The notes beneath the pieces were generated by a model, which worked only from the letters and a program-made list of their open reading frames with translations, was not told the origin of the DNA and ran no database searches. Made by a program: the position numbers and the translations under genes. From Haliclystus octoradiatus (taxonomy: Eukaryota > Cnidaria > Staurozoa > Stauromedusae > Haliclystidae), in assembly GCA_916610825.1 (NCBI GenBank), contig OU744446.1, forward strand, positions 1,049,501-1,113,500: 64,000 bases of DNA. Reading direction: 5' to 3'. The number at the start of each line of letters is the position of its first letter. The first letter of the stretch is position 1. Below, piece after piece: positions 24,850-36,034 of the stretch.

Positions 24850-25268
24850 TTAATGGACTGATGGGAAAATCGGCGTGAAAAATAGTATGCCCTTCATTCT
24901 AACGGAATCTAAAGCTTTTTCGGAAAATTAAAACATTGTAACAACTACTCAGAGTTTGTCAATAAAATGACATTAATCAATAGAAAACTGTTTATTCTAT
25001 CCTGATACGAAATTTCATTTATAAAACCAACAAACAAATGAGCTACAAGGAAAAGAAAGTTTTATGGATCATTGATCACAAAACGGGTACAAATTAAACT
25101 GCTTATAAAATTGTTATTTTTCATCTCAGAATCAAAAATATTCCATATCTCTGTACCCATATCAACATGTATCAAAATTTTAAACAAGATCAGTTTTTTT
25201 TTATTGACGCCCACAATACATTCCATAATTTAACAATTAGACAACGAGCCTGAGTTGTCTAATTGTTT

Positions 25269-25905
25269 TAGTAGAAACCGACTTGTGGTACAAGCAAAAC
25301 ATATCAAAAGAAATAAATTCCAACTATGTATTCCCTTTCTGCATAATTAATTTTTAATACAACAGTCAATCAAAGGCATCCATGACGACTGCAGTGTCGT
25401 GATTTGGAGAATGAATTTTAATTCGACTTGATTCAGATTTAAATTTTAAAACAAAAAAAGTTGGATATCAATACTGGCTACAAATTTACAGCCCCACAAA
25501 CTTGCAAACTTGAGCAAGGTAACTATTTAGTATCTAAAAATACATACATGTTTGCAGTTTGTAATATAAAAGTTTGACTAAAAAGCTGACTACCCAACTA
25601 ATTTATATCTGTAATAAAGTAGCTAGAAGTTGCAAGAAGACTGTTAAATAAGATTAAAATTGTATATGCATAGCCTACCATTAAACAACTTCATCTCATA
25701 TTTTGTTGCTTGCTTTGTTTTTTCGGGCACGGAATTTATAAGACTCTCGTATGAAATTGATTCAAAAACATTGGCGAATCGCTTGTTTACTTTAGAATTT
25801 TGCGAGGGAACTTGCCAGCGTTCACTATGAGAAAATAGTGAACGATTGAGCAACCAATCAGAATGCAGATCATTGAATAGTACCCTAGTCGGTTTCGACT
25901 AATTA
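25269..25905. mobile_element. Probable 0.63-kb MITE
   Basis: TTAGTAGAAACCGACTTGTG at the left is inverted as TAGTCGAAACCGACTAGGGT (reverse complement of the right end). A hairpin GCGTTCACTATGAG...AATAGTGAACG lies near its right part. Target duplication unclear. Confidence 0.5.
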
Positions 25906-26691
25906 TGTATAGAATTCTGTTTTTCCGCCCACGGAGAACCAACATCTGTTAAAGAACAAGGTTCCTGGAAAAAATGTTGGTGAGCGGTTCAGCGGTTGGA
26001 GATGATTGAAATATTATCCAGGGGGAGGCTCTGCCACATTTCAATTTTTCATGGTCAAACGTCAACAAAGTATTTGTCGTTGCGCACCAAACATCTCAGT
26101 GAAATCTGCCCTTCTCTAGACTGCTGTAACACTGTAACTCTACCATCCTCTGCACTCTGCAGTGAGAGACTTGTTTTACTGAAAACACTTCTAGTCTAGG
26201 CTTTGTGGAAGTGGAAGATATGTGGTTTGGCTCTCTGGAGATCATTGTAGATTATTGAGATATAAGTTTGAATAAAGGAAGATCAAACATATGAGGATGA
26301 GACAAAAACATGATGAAAAAAAGAAATTCTTTCTTACCTTTTATCCATGGCTTAACATTACACTTTCCTGTGGATTTTCCCATGATTAAGCATCTACATT
26401 GAAAAACATCACGTTGGAAAAATGTTCCAGGAGAAGTATTAAAATTAATTAAGCTAAATTAAGATGAAGACGTCAAGTACAACGTGCTTTTCATATCAAC
26501 TTAAAGGTGTAAAATTCAAATTGTGTTTGCATGACCCCATTTACCGAATGCCTCGTGTTCAGCTAGTTGTAGTCTCGCTGATTATGTTTTCTTCATGTTT
26601 TGTGGAAGATTATTTTGCAAATTTCAATTCATACCACATTCACTTAGCATGAATATGTTCAAGTTTATTCTGATCATTTTAATTTCAACAC
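25906..26691. promoter_or_regulatory. Region upstream of the PIGBOS1-like ORF
   Basis: About 0.8 kb with no recognised repeat; presumably holds the promoter and 5' UTR of the PIGBOS1-like gene. No motif I can defend. Confidence 0.3.
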
Positions 26692-26895
26692 ATGCCTGAT
26701 ATGCAGAATAATATTGTGCCAGCAATTTTAGCATGTGTGTTGGGGATAACTAGTGGAATTTATATTTTTAAACCTGTTTTTGACAATGGTAACTCTGCTG
26801 CTACAGTTTTGGAAAAGAAAGTAGCTCAAGATACGGATGAAAGCCATGAATCAAAAGCCGGAAAAGCTGTGGAACCAGAGAGCAAAACACAGTAA
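26692..26895 (+). CDS. PIGBOS1: PIGBOS1-like mitochondrial outer-membrane microprotein
   Basis: A single-exon ORF of 67 residues; a second in-frame ATG at 26701 would give 64. Human PIGBOS1 has 54. The segment VLGITSGIYIFKPVF lines up with the human VLGIAGGVYIFQPVF (from memory). It is followed, as in human, by a charged tail (LEKKVAQDTDES). One N-terminal hydrophobic helix of about 18 residues fits a single-pass outer-membrane protein. In human the protein contacts CLCC1 at ER-mitochondria sites and tunes ER-stress sensitivity; that role here is inference. Context supports the call: it is on the strand opposite PIGB, head-to-head with it, and next to a CCPG1-like gene. A short spliced 5' exon is possible, since a CAG acceptor lies at 26706. 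Chance is unlikely given motif plus location, but no transcript evidence was seen. Confidence 0.82.
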   Translation: MPDMQNNIVPAILACVLGITSGIYIFKPVFDNGNSAATVLEKKVAQDTDESHESKAGKAVEPESKTQ

Positions 26896-27511
26896 AGAGA
26901 AATTACGTCTCCATTCAGCGAAGAATCAATTTATCTATGTATAGATGAGATTAATGGCTCCAGTTCATAGTTATCAATACCAGTTGATGCAAAGTGTCAA
27001 TAAATTAAGGGGGTCATGTCAGAGCCATCTATTTACAAATGGATGGCTCTGGGTCATGTTGCTCATTTAATTCGTATATTTTAATTCGTATATAGTACAA
27101 TAGTTATTTGAGTACACTGCATCATATAGATTAATCATGAAAATCAGACGATTGTCTGCTCAATTGTCTTCTACAAACAATTGTCAAAACTTTATAGTAA
27201 CGAGAAAATAAACAATCATCTGTAAATATTTCATAATTTTGTTGAACGTTGAGCTATATGTTGATTATAACTGATTGAGACTTTTGCAACCCAATATGTA
27301 CAAATTCAGAAATGATTACAGACTACCACACCCAACATCTTTTGGTCTTATTTCTTACTATCTGTTCAGCATAATTGGTTTTATTTCTACATAATGTTTC
27401 ACAAATGCCACCACTTTCGGTATCAACATGGTATCAGAAAATACAAATTTTAGTTAAATGGCAAGTAAAGGGAACTTTTAGCCTGCCTGCAGAGCATAAA
27501 CTGCATGACTA
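26896..27511. other. Downstream of the PIGBOS1-like ORF, no gene
   Basis: AT-rich sequence. ATGGCTCT...AGAGCCAT gives a small hairpin near 27020-27050. No coding sequence recognised. Confidence 0.4.
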
Positions 27512-27515
27512 TTAA

Positions 27516-27965
27516 AGTGGGAATAAACCCCCAGACTATCTTTACATATGTAGTAGAACCCGACGTGAAAAAAACAATGGCGTAATTTTTTTTTCGATCT
27601 GGAAATTATTTCTTGGTGAAAAACGCCTTCAAAGTGGTGTTTTGACCCAAATGTCGCTGAGAAAAAAAAGGGATTGGATCTAGCTTTATGACGACAAAGT
27701 CACAAGTCGTGCGGTTTGTTTAACAGACTTAAGAGTGGGCTGATCACGCAACGTTATCTTTGAGGTGACCTAGCTCCGAGAAGTCACGCAAGAAAAATTT
27801 CTGACAAGGCTGAGCCTTGAACAAACATATAAACTCGCGAATTACGTAAAAAAGATGCAATTTGTGATTTCAGGAGCAGAATAAAATCGATTGAAACGCT
27901 CAGTCGAAATAATTTCTCGTAGCGTCATTAAGCGCGATGAATCTGATATAGATTGCGGATTAACA

Positions 27966-28001
<36 letters not shown>

Positions 28002-29749
28002 TTATTCAGAACCTTTAAGTTATACAAACTTTTTTTCAAAGGACTGATACATAGCTAAGTTGACAGGAAAACAAACATTAAGTAAAAAAACAGGCATAAA
28101 TAACAGGAAAGAGTGGTAAGTGTAAAGTATACTAAGAACGTAAGTGCAAATGTCAGGCGGTGCGAGTGCTCCTTTGTGACTAGTCTAGTGACACATATTA
28201 GTTACGTATTCTGGGTGACCGCAGTACTTCTCAAATCTTAATTAGTAGACACGTGCCCTTCGAACTAGCTTCATCCTACGCTATATAAGTTATAACTATT
28301 TTTAACTCATCTGCAAGTTGTTCTTGAGTAATTTTTTCTACAAGATATCCTTTTCATGATCTAGATGTGAATGTAGCCTGTCTCTATTTGCACAGTCATG
28401 CACAGACGACTTTTCCTCGAGATAGATGGTACTGCAAAGTATTAATTGTACTTTTTCGGATTTATTTAAGTATTACTAAATTATTAAATAGACATTTTTC
28501 AATTATTATTTCAAAGTTCAAGTTTGAAATTGATGTTTGTCTAGTAAAACTTAAACCATGTAATCGTATAGTTTATATACGACTGTAGATAGATATATTA
28601 TACTCAATACTCTAACAAAGTGTTCATCATTCATTCATCAAGCATTCAATTATTATAAAACCATCGAAAATTCTTCAGTACATTACACTGTAAATTCTAT
28701 AAAATATCTTGCAAGCCGTTGAGAACGCTCTGCGCCGGTTCGCTTTTCGGAAAATAGTACAAAAATGATATGAGGGCTTGGACGTTCTTATTCAAGTTTA
28801 CAGCCATATACTAGAACTACAGTAATGCATATTCTATCATTTTTCTGTTTTGCAGTATATCTTCATTGCATAAATTGTTACCCTCTCCATCAACGTTATC
28901 TGATTAACAAAATTAGGGTTTTGCAATGTGAAGTCTCGTTCCTGATTATACATACGCGATCAATTTTTTACCATACTAGCTAGTATTCATTCCTTTGCTA
29001 GAAAGTAGAACATGTTAGCATCATGTCACAATCCGTAGTTTATAGGATGCGGTAATACAGTGGCAGAAGCTACTTTGCACAAAATACCTTTCTACAGAGA
29101 CGATAAATCAGATGGACAGATTTCGTTTCTGTGAAAAGAGGACTATAAACCAACGGTTAATAGCGTTTTCCGCCATACATTTTGCATTTTACCCTCAAAA
29201 GAATACTCCATTTTCAGTTCAGACATATGCTTGCATCAATAAATTCTACTTAGCTAGCTATTGTGGTCACCAGAGAATCTTTTGATATGTGTTAAATATG
29301 TGTGAGAATGATATGTCAAAATATAATCTGTCTAACGCGCGCTACGAATGAAACATTTTCTGATTTTTATTTTCTTCAAATTCGTGAACTTTAAAATCAT
29401 CAAATCATCTGGAATTTTGCTACTCTTGAGTTTATATGTTCTTCCTTACCTCAGTTTTGTGGGAGATAAAAATAGATTGCCGTTACAGAGCTACGCCATC
29501 TCAAACGAAACATCGCGTGATTAATCCGATCTAAAGTCTATTAGAAAAACCGCACGACTTGTGACTTTGTCGTCATAAAGCTAGATCCAATCCTTTTTTT
29601 TTCCTCAGCGACATTTGGGTCAAAACACCACTTTGAAGGCATTTTTCACCAAGAAACAATTTCCAGATCGAAAAAAAAATTACGCCATTGTTTTTTTCAC
29701 GTCGGGTTCTACTACATATGTAAAGATAGTCTGGGGGTTTATTCCCACT
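27516..29749. mobile_element. TTAA-targeting transposon, copy 2, inverted relative to copy 1
   Basis: Same family as 22013-24084 in opposite orientation, with TTAA at 27512-27515 and 29750-29753. The whole length is recognisable, from the subterminal blocks to the middle. It is about 160 bp longer, mainly because a retroposon with a CAT/ATG tail inserted at about 27967-28143. Confidence 0.85.
27967..28143 (-). mobile_element. Retroposon with (ATG)n tail, copy 2, inserted into the TTAA element
   Basis: Read on the minus strand it ends in TATCAGTCCTTTG, an A/T-rich stretch, TGAATAAATGATGATG and about ten ATG units. Copy 1 of the host element lacks this block, which proves insertion. Longest of three copies in the window. 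Confidence 0.75.
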
Positions 29750-30209
29750 TTAAATAGCCAAAATGTAGATGCTAAATCAGGTTTAACCAGATTAGCATTT
29801 TCTTTGGAAACAATCATCCAGGTATATTACAAAGACAGTTTTTAGACAATAGTCGACATTTTACTGAATATGATGCATTTTCGTGTTAATCTACGTGTCT
29901 GCTGCAGACAAACGCCGCGTGGCAAGCTACAGCTGGTCGCTACTTTGAGGGTTGCCGTTAAGTGATTGCATCACCAGGGAGAGGACACGTGCTTTCACCA
30001 TTGTTCATTACTCAATTGGATTGGTTAGTAATTGACAATTACAATCACGTGATCCATCATAACAAACTCATGTTTTGAGAACGCACACATTGCGCTTTCC
30101 AAAACACAACACGAATTCAGCATATGAGGTGCATTCCCTCGTAACACATTAAAATACGAAGAAAAGTTTCGTTTTAGAGGAAATTATTACGATCAACTGG
30201 TCACACAGA

Positions 30210-33200
30210 ATGGCTGGGACGGACTCTGGATGGATGTTAGTCGACCAGGCCAACAAACTGAAGGTGCGTGTTAAAAGTTATGTTCAGTTTGTAACATCTC
30301 AGATCTTTGCAAAACAGCCGTAAGCAAGCACGCGACTTTCCAGCCATATTAGCTTCGTTGCTCTTTACTTTTGTGAGAGCCTTCATGTTTGCACTATCCA
30401 AGAATCAATCTTTTTAATTCTGCAATTCTGATAGGACTACTGTTTTGGCTACTACATATCACATGATTGCATTTGAATCAATTTCACGTTAGAGCTTAGA
30501 CATCTTTTCTCACCACTCAAGCACTTCGTTAGGCAATCCATTGATTCCTGAGTAAACTCATTCAATTTATAAATATTCAAAATTGCTCTGGCAACCTGCA
30601 ATAGTTTATCTTGTGAAAATCCCAACATATTTGGGCGTCCATTTTACTTTGCGTTAGGACTTGTTTGATCTATCCGTTTCAGTAATGAATTCCCCATGCA
30701 TTTGTTTGATGTCAAGTAGATTTTATGTGTAGTGTACTAATTCTTTTGAAAGTGTTCAATACAACAACAGGCAGACGCCAGGTGGCGAGATGATTATGGT
30801 TAGAGGCTGTTGAAGTGAAATGAGATTTACTGACAATATTTCATGCCCATACATTCCGCGCAGACGTAACATGCTAATAATTGCCTACAATATTTTATGT
30901 TGCCCTTTAGAAATTATGTAACATATAGCCATCGATTTAATAATAATGACGGAATAATATGCGATACAGACTGACTGTGATACAATGGTATATGCTACAT
31001 AATGTTCCGGAAAAAAGTTTTTATTTTATTTTTTTTATTGTAGGTTTGTAACTCTTTAAAATTTTATAATTAAATTTTGTATTCTGCATTCCGGTGGATA
31101 ATTTAGACCTGAAAAGTAATGTATTCTTATTTTACGGGACCCTTTGTGCGGTAAATACCCTTCAATTAAGCGTACCCGAATGCTTCTCCAACAAAAGCAA
31201 GCAAATTGATAGTTTATCTTCATTAATTCTTGTTACTATTTGAAGCATGTGTGCCTTTTGTGGTTGGGTGTCCTTCATAACGACTCATTATGAACGTTAA
31301 ATCGCGTAAATATTGCGTAGAAGTCGTGTTAACGTCACATAAATTCGGTTCCATCACGTAAAAGCGTAAAATTCACGTAAATAAAATTTCTGATTTTCGA
31401 ATCAAAACATAATCAGTACTGCTCTATATAACAGACTGGATAGAGCGTTTCAATAAGAATTGCGTCAAATTTTGAAGCCACAGCATCTGAAAAAGTGGAT
31501 TGAACCTATGACCTGGCATATCAGTCCTTTGAAAAAAGCTTGTAGCTTATCAGGTTTTCTGAATAAATAATGATGACGGTGATGATGGACTTTATAATAA
31601 CATGTTAAATGTTAAGGTATACAGTGGACAGGAAGACAGACATTGTATAGAGTTGTTTCTTAATTGTATAGGAAAAGAACGAAGGATTCAGTACCGATGG
31701 TGACACTGATCAAGAATTTGAAGTTGTCAAAGAAGGCATCTCACCACCAAAGTATTTACCTTTACTTCAACTGGCTGAAGACCATTATGCGAATGACTAC
31801 ACTGATGACGGATCAGACATTGAGGTTTTAAAAACAAATGATAAAGATTCCCCTGTTTTTGTCGAACCAATTGAAAACATATCATGGATTGATGAAGACG
31901 AAAATGATTGGTTTACCATTGGTTACCAAGGCAATTTTAATTGCAAAGAAGAAATCAGTGATACTGAATCTTATGGTTTGGCTGAACTATTTCATAATGA
32001 CAATTATTACCACGAAAGACGTGATTCATGTGGTCTTGTTTGTGATTGGCAACCAAGAAGCAGAACATCGCCAGTTGTCATTCTTATCTTACTTGGAGTA
32101 TCTGTTGGGATAGTCGTCATTGGCAACAGTAAGTTCTCAACTTCCTACCCTTTAATTGACATTTCATCCTTATCCTTATTAAATTTACCCTTGAACGTCT
32201 TTCTAAGCAAGATTGAGTAACCTCCGTGAGTGCAACCGCCTTCAATTAATATCTAGCTAATGACATTACTGACCCCAAAATCACAGAAAAGCATGAAATT
32301 TCACATGTGACGTTTTCACAGCGTTTTCATAATTTAATATCGTAAATATGGATGTTTTCATGGTTTTCAATCTTTTCATGGCTTGAAAAATGTATCACTT
32401 TCTTCACATAAATTGTCATGGTGTATTCACAACACTTTCATTGCATTTTCATGGGTTTGGTGTTCTGAGTAACAGGCATCAATCAGATCTGATAGTTTGT
32501 CAGTTCAAGCCCTCTGGCGTCAACTCAAATCTTGACAGTATCTGGAAATCAAATAAATTTGCTACAGATGACGTCTGTAGAAAATTGATCTTGATTTTCA
32601 ATGTAGTACTTGAGATCATTGGCAATTGACTGTATCACTACATTGTCCAATATAGGCCAGAGCCTCTCATTTACAAGTAGAATATTGTTTTTAATGCTTT
32701 GTTTTGCCTACAGTGTTTAGTTTACGAAGTGGTTAGAGGTCCGGTCGCTGGACATTTTATTATTTTTGGAAAAGGTCCGGTCGTTCATATGCGCATGCGC
32801 TGAATATATTTCAATGCCAAAGTTTGCTTCCCAAGATCTCACTTTTGCTGTTATGATCTTCGTGATCGGTTTGTTTTAAATTCCATTATGTCGGATTTGA
32901 TTGAGAGTTGGCTATTTGGGTATTTTTAATTCAACCTAATTTAATTATATGAGAAAATTTATCCAAAGGGCAAAGGCGTCTCGATCGTAAATAAATGTTG
33001 ATGGCTGTAACCAACATGGCCGTTTTGATTTCGAAAACGAGCGTTCACTAACTAAATAAAAAGAACATATTAAGTTTGTAAATGAAATTAAACTGAGTCA
33101 ACTGACATGATTCTGGAATTGTATTTACGAAGTTTCATTTCATTTGGTGACAAATTGAATTAAATTTTAAAGCAGAGAAGTTCTACTGCGTGTTTTATGA

Positions 33201-36034
33201 TGATGACGATTGATCTCGATCTTTGGCAATGTATGGCAGGCTGCTTGAAAACACATTTTAAAGCGAGAACACTGTATCCACAGACATCATGTCATGAATT
33301 TTATTCTATCTATAACGTTATCAAAAATACATTTGTCGTCATTTAATTCATAAGTGGCGATCAAAAATCGGTGTTGGTGTTTGCAATTTTTCCGATACCG
33401 CGACAGAATAAGTGGGTAAAAACTAAAATTTCCAAGATAACTACCTCCCATGGTGGAACTCATCATTCATTATACTTGTTATAGGATTTAACATTATCTT
33501 TCGTTTACAATTCGAGCTCGAGTAACTTCGCAACTTTTGTATCTTGAGACGAACATTTTGAAATAAAAAGAATCATAATGCGATATACGTGCGCATGTGT
33601 ACATGAACGACCGGACCTTTACCAAAATTAATAAAGTGTCCGGCGACCGGACCTCTAACAACAGCGTTTAAGGTTAACCCCCTTGGTGCCTTTCTTAATT
33701 TTTACTGTGAGTTGCTATAATTCCTATCAATTGGGGTCTAGTTATGAGCTTTGGAAATCAACCTGCAGCATTTTTAACATTGATATATGTAGTTCATTTT
33801 TAAACTCAAATTTCTTGTCATCTAATCAGTATTTTTGATTTCAAGGAGGTCCACCATTGGCGATTGAAAACGGAAAAAGTGGAACCACAACTACTTCAAA
33901 TTTTGATGTTATTGTGTTGTCATCACGTCTCAATTCATCTCTAGCAAGGTATAAGAAACTACAGACCAGGTACAGAGAAATCGAACAAGTAAACAGTGAA
34001 GTTGTCAAGCGACTTCAGTTTATGACACGAGTGCTTGACATTTGGAGAAATCAAAGCGATGGAAAGACTGATAAAATCAATAATCTGCAAGAAATGATCT
34101 GGTTTCAGAAAGATGAACTTCATAAATGCCAAAAGAAACTTGATCAACTACAAACTAATATTTCAATGTCTGATGAATCAGATGGCAAAACGTTTGAAAC
34201 ACCATCATTTAAACAATGCCTCACTATGATATCAGACTCTTTTCCTAACTTAAATCTCAGCAGAATATCACTCAACAATTCAAAGACTCACAAAATATTA
34301 AATAAAGTCGCCAAACATGTCAGTGACGCTAAAACTAAGCTAGAGGGAAAGCTTTCATTGTTTAACAAAAGTGTTATTACAACTTGGAAACATGTTACTG
34401 ATAAATGGCAACATTACAAGAGGACCAGAAGCAGTAAACAAGCAAAAAAGTCTTCTAAAAAATCAAAGAGAAACAAACAAAATAAAAAACGGGATATGAG
34501 ACGCATGCAAAAACTGTTTTCAATGAGCAATATCGTTAGTTCTCCTCGTCATGAAACAACCGGAACAGATTGCCCTGAATCACTACAGAGTGGAAAATAT
34601 TGCCATTTACGAACTGATATTGCTAAAAACTTTGCAGATTTCAAAAAAAGATGGCAAGAGAAACCAGATGATCTCGGTCTGTTGTATCCAAAGCCGATGA
34701 ATCCATCTGATTTTGTTAGCAGTAAACCTGAGAGAAGTCATCTGGTTGATTGGTCACAGCATGGTAACATTGATTTTGATCAACACAACAGAGATGACTC
34801 TGTTCTCAACGGGAAACAAACATTAGACGGGATTGAACAACGGGAAATTGAGCTGAATAGAAAACAAATCATACTTGATGGAGATAGAAATGAGTTTGAA
34901 GACTTTAGATTATCAGAAATAAGAAGAATAAAGAAGTTAAACAAAAAGTTGCAACAAAGGGAAAGAAGCATTATTGAAAAAGAAAAATCTTATATCGAGA
35001 AACTTGTTAACGCGTATGATAGCAAGATAGCTCGTGCTAACCGAAAACTCAAAAAGAAGAAAAATAAATTTGATAAAAAACTAAAGAACCTTAAAAAGCT
35101 GTTGACGGTTGTGCTTAGAAAACGCCTTGATGACCTTAGAGCTGAAAAGGAGAAGGCATCAAAGTTCACAAAAAGATTTACAAAGCAACAGAAAAAGTAT
35201 GACATATTTATGATAGAGAAAGAAAATGAGCTGAAGAAACAAAGTAAAATTGTTTCTCAATATAAAACCAAACATCATGATCTGGAAACAAAACTTAATG
35301 AACTAAAACAGTTGCATAATAGTTTAAGATTGGAATATGCTAACTTAAAACTAAAACATTCTCAAAGTTATGGAGATCTTGTTTTTGATAGAAAACTACA
35401 GCGAAGCAAACCAATTGATGATATACTAGATGTTGAGATTGAAGAATGGGTTGCTAGCGTTTCATGCGCTGACCAAGAGGGCTGCCAACGTTTATCCCAC
35501 AGTGATCCTAGCCGATTGACGTATCTAAAACCAACAGTGTCTTATACAGGAAAAGCTAGACACACACAACCTGTAGCTACTCCAAAAGGCATCACTCCAT
35601 CGCCACCTACAAAGCATTTTGATTTCAGTTTATTAGGTTCAAGCACTGCTTTCATCTGTAATGAATCAAGTACAGTTCTAAAAAAGTCTGGACATGAAAA
35701 AAAAGAGCCCAGTCCACATTCCAGTGTAAAGAGTCACGGGACTGAATCATTGTGGTATTTTGACATGATGAAAGAAAGGGAAACTCAGCGATCAGTTCCC
35801 CTTAGCTGGTACCTCTACTGGGCAAAAGGCAGAGAGGAATCAAGACACAAGGGGGAAGAGCTTAAACAGAAATCCCATGTCAAGGATTGGTACTTTTCAA
35901 TGATGAATGAAAGGGAGCACATCAGGAGCACACCTTCTAGCTGGTATTACGACTGGATGAAAAGTCGTGCCACAGTACGAAAAGCCCCAAAGCTTTTTCA
36001 GAATTATAGAGATGGACGTCATTGTTACTTTTAA
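30210..36034 (+). CDS. CCPG1: CCPG1/PBXIP1-like ER-phagy receptor, complete, 3 exons
   Basis: Exons 30210-30263, 31672-32128 and 33846-36034 give 899 residues with consistent phases. The N-terminus MAGTDSGWMLVDQ carries a LIR-type motif (W8-M-L-V11), as human CCPG1 does (SGWTVI). SDIEVL (66-71) preceded by acidic residues matches the SDIxxL FIP200-binding (FIR) motifs of CCPG1. A second acidic W-x-x-I (NDWFTI, W98) follows. One membrane segment lies at about 152-170 (VVILILLGVSVGIVVI). After it come coiled coils (about 190-260 and 460-690) and very Lys-rich helices, the expected lumenal part. A four-fold W-Y repeat occupies about 804-885. CCPG1 links ER cargo to ATG8 and FIP200. Domain order, motifs and linkage to PIGB support the call; overall identity to vertebrate CCPG1 or PBXIP1 is low by eye. 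Confidence 0.78.
31498..31590 (+). repeat. Retroposon 3' end with (ATG)n-like tail, copy 3
   Basis: TATCAGTCCTTTGAAAAAAG, TTATCAGG, then CTGAATAAATAATGATGACG; same 3' module as at 4.33 and 27.97 kb. Located in intron 1 of the CCPG1-like gene. Confidence 0.6.
32732..33659. mobile_element. 928-bp MITE with about 68-bp inverted ends in the CCPG1-like intron 2
   Basis: GTTAGAGGTCCGGTCGCTGG ... TTTTATTATTTTTGG ... AGGTCCGGTCGTTCAT is inverted at 33590-33659. Each end repeats GGTCCGGTCG twice. No ORF and no clear duplication. It takes up more than half of this 1.7-kb intron and stops 186 bp before exon 3. Confidence 0.78.

Noticed and set aside
26464-26652. 62-residue plus-strand ORF just upstream of the PIGBOS1-like ORF
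   Set aside because: No resemblance to known proteins and ends before the microprotein start; could only be leader sequence.
27961-28003. Poly-histidine coding CAT run
   Set aside because: It is the microsatellite tail of a retroposon inserted in a non-coding transposon.
29615-29845. 76-residue plus-strand ORF
   Set aside because: Lies in the terminal repeat of the TTAA element; the same sequence exists inverted elsewhere without an ORF.
32280-32460. TTTTCATGG-rich stretch in the CCPG1-like intron 2
   Set aside because: Looked like the GTTCATGAAC family but has no perfect palindromes or definable ends; too weak to list.
34780-35205. Minus-strand Phe/Leu-rich ORFs
   Set aside because: Antisense of the Lys-rich coiled coil of the CCPG1-like gene; AAA codons read as TTT.
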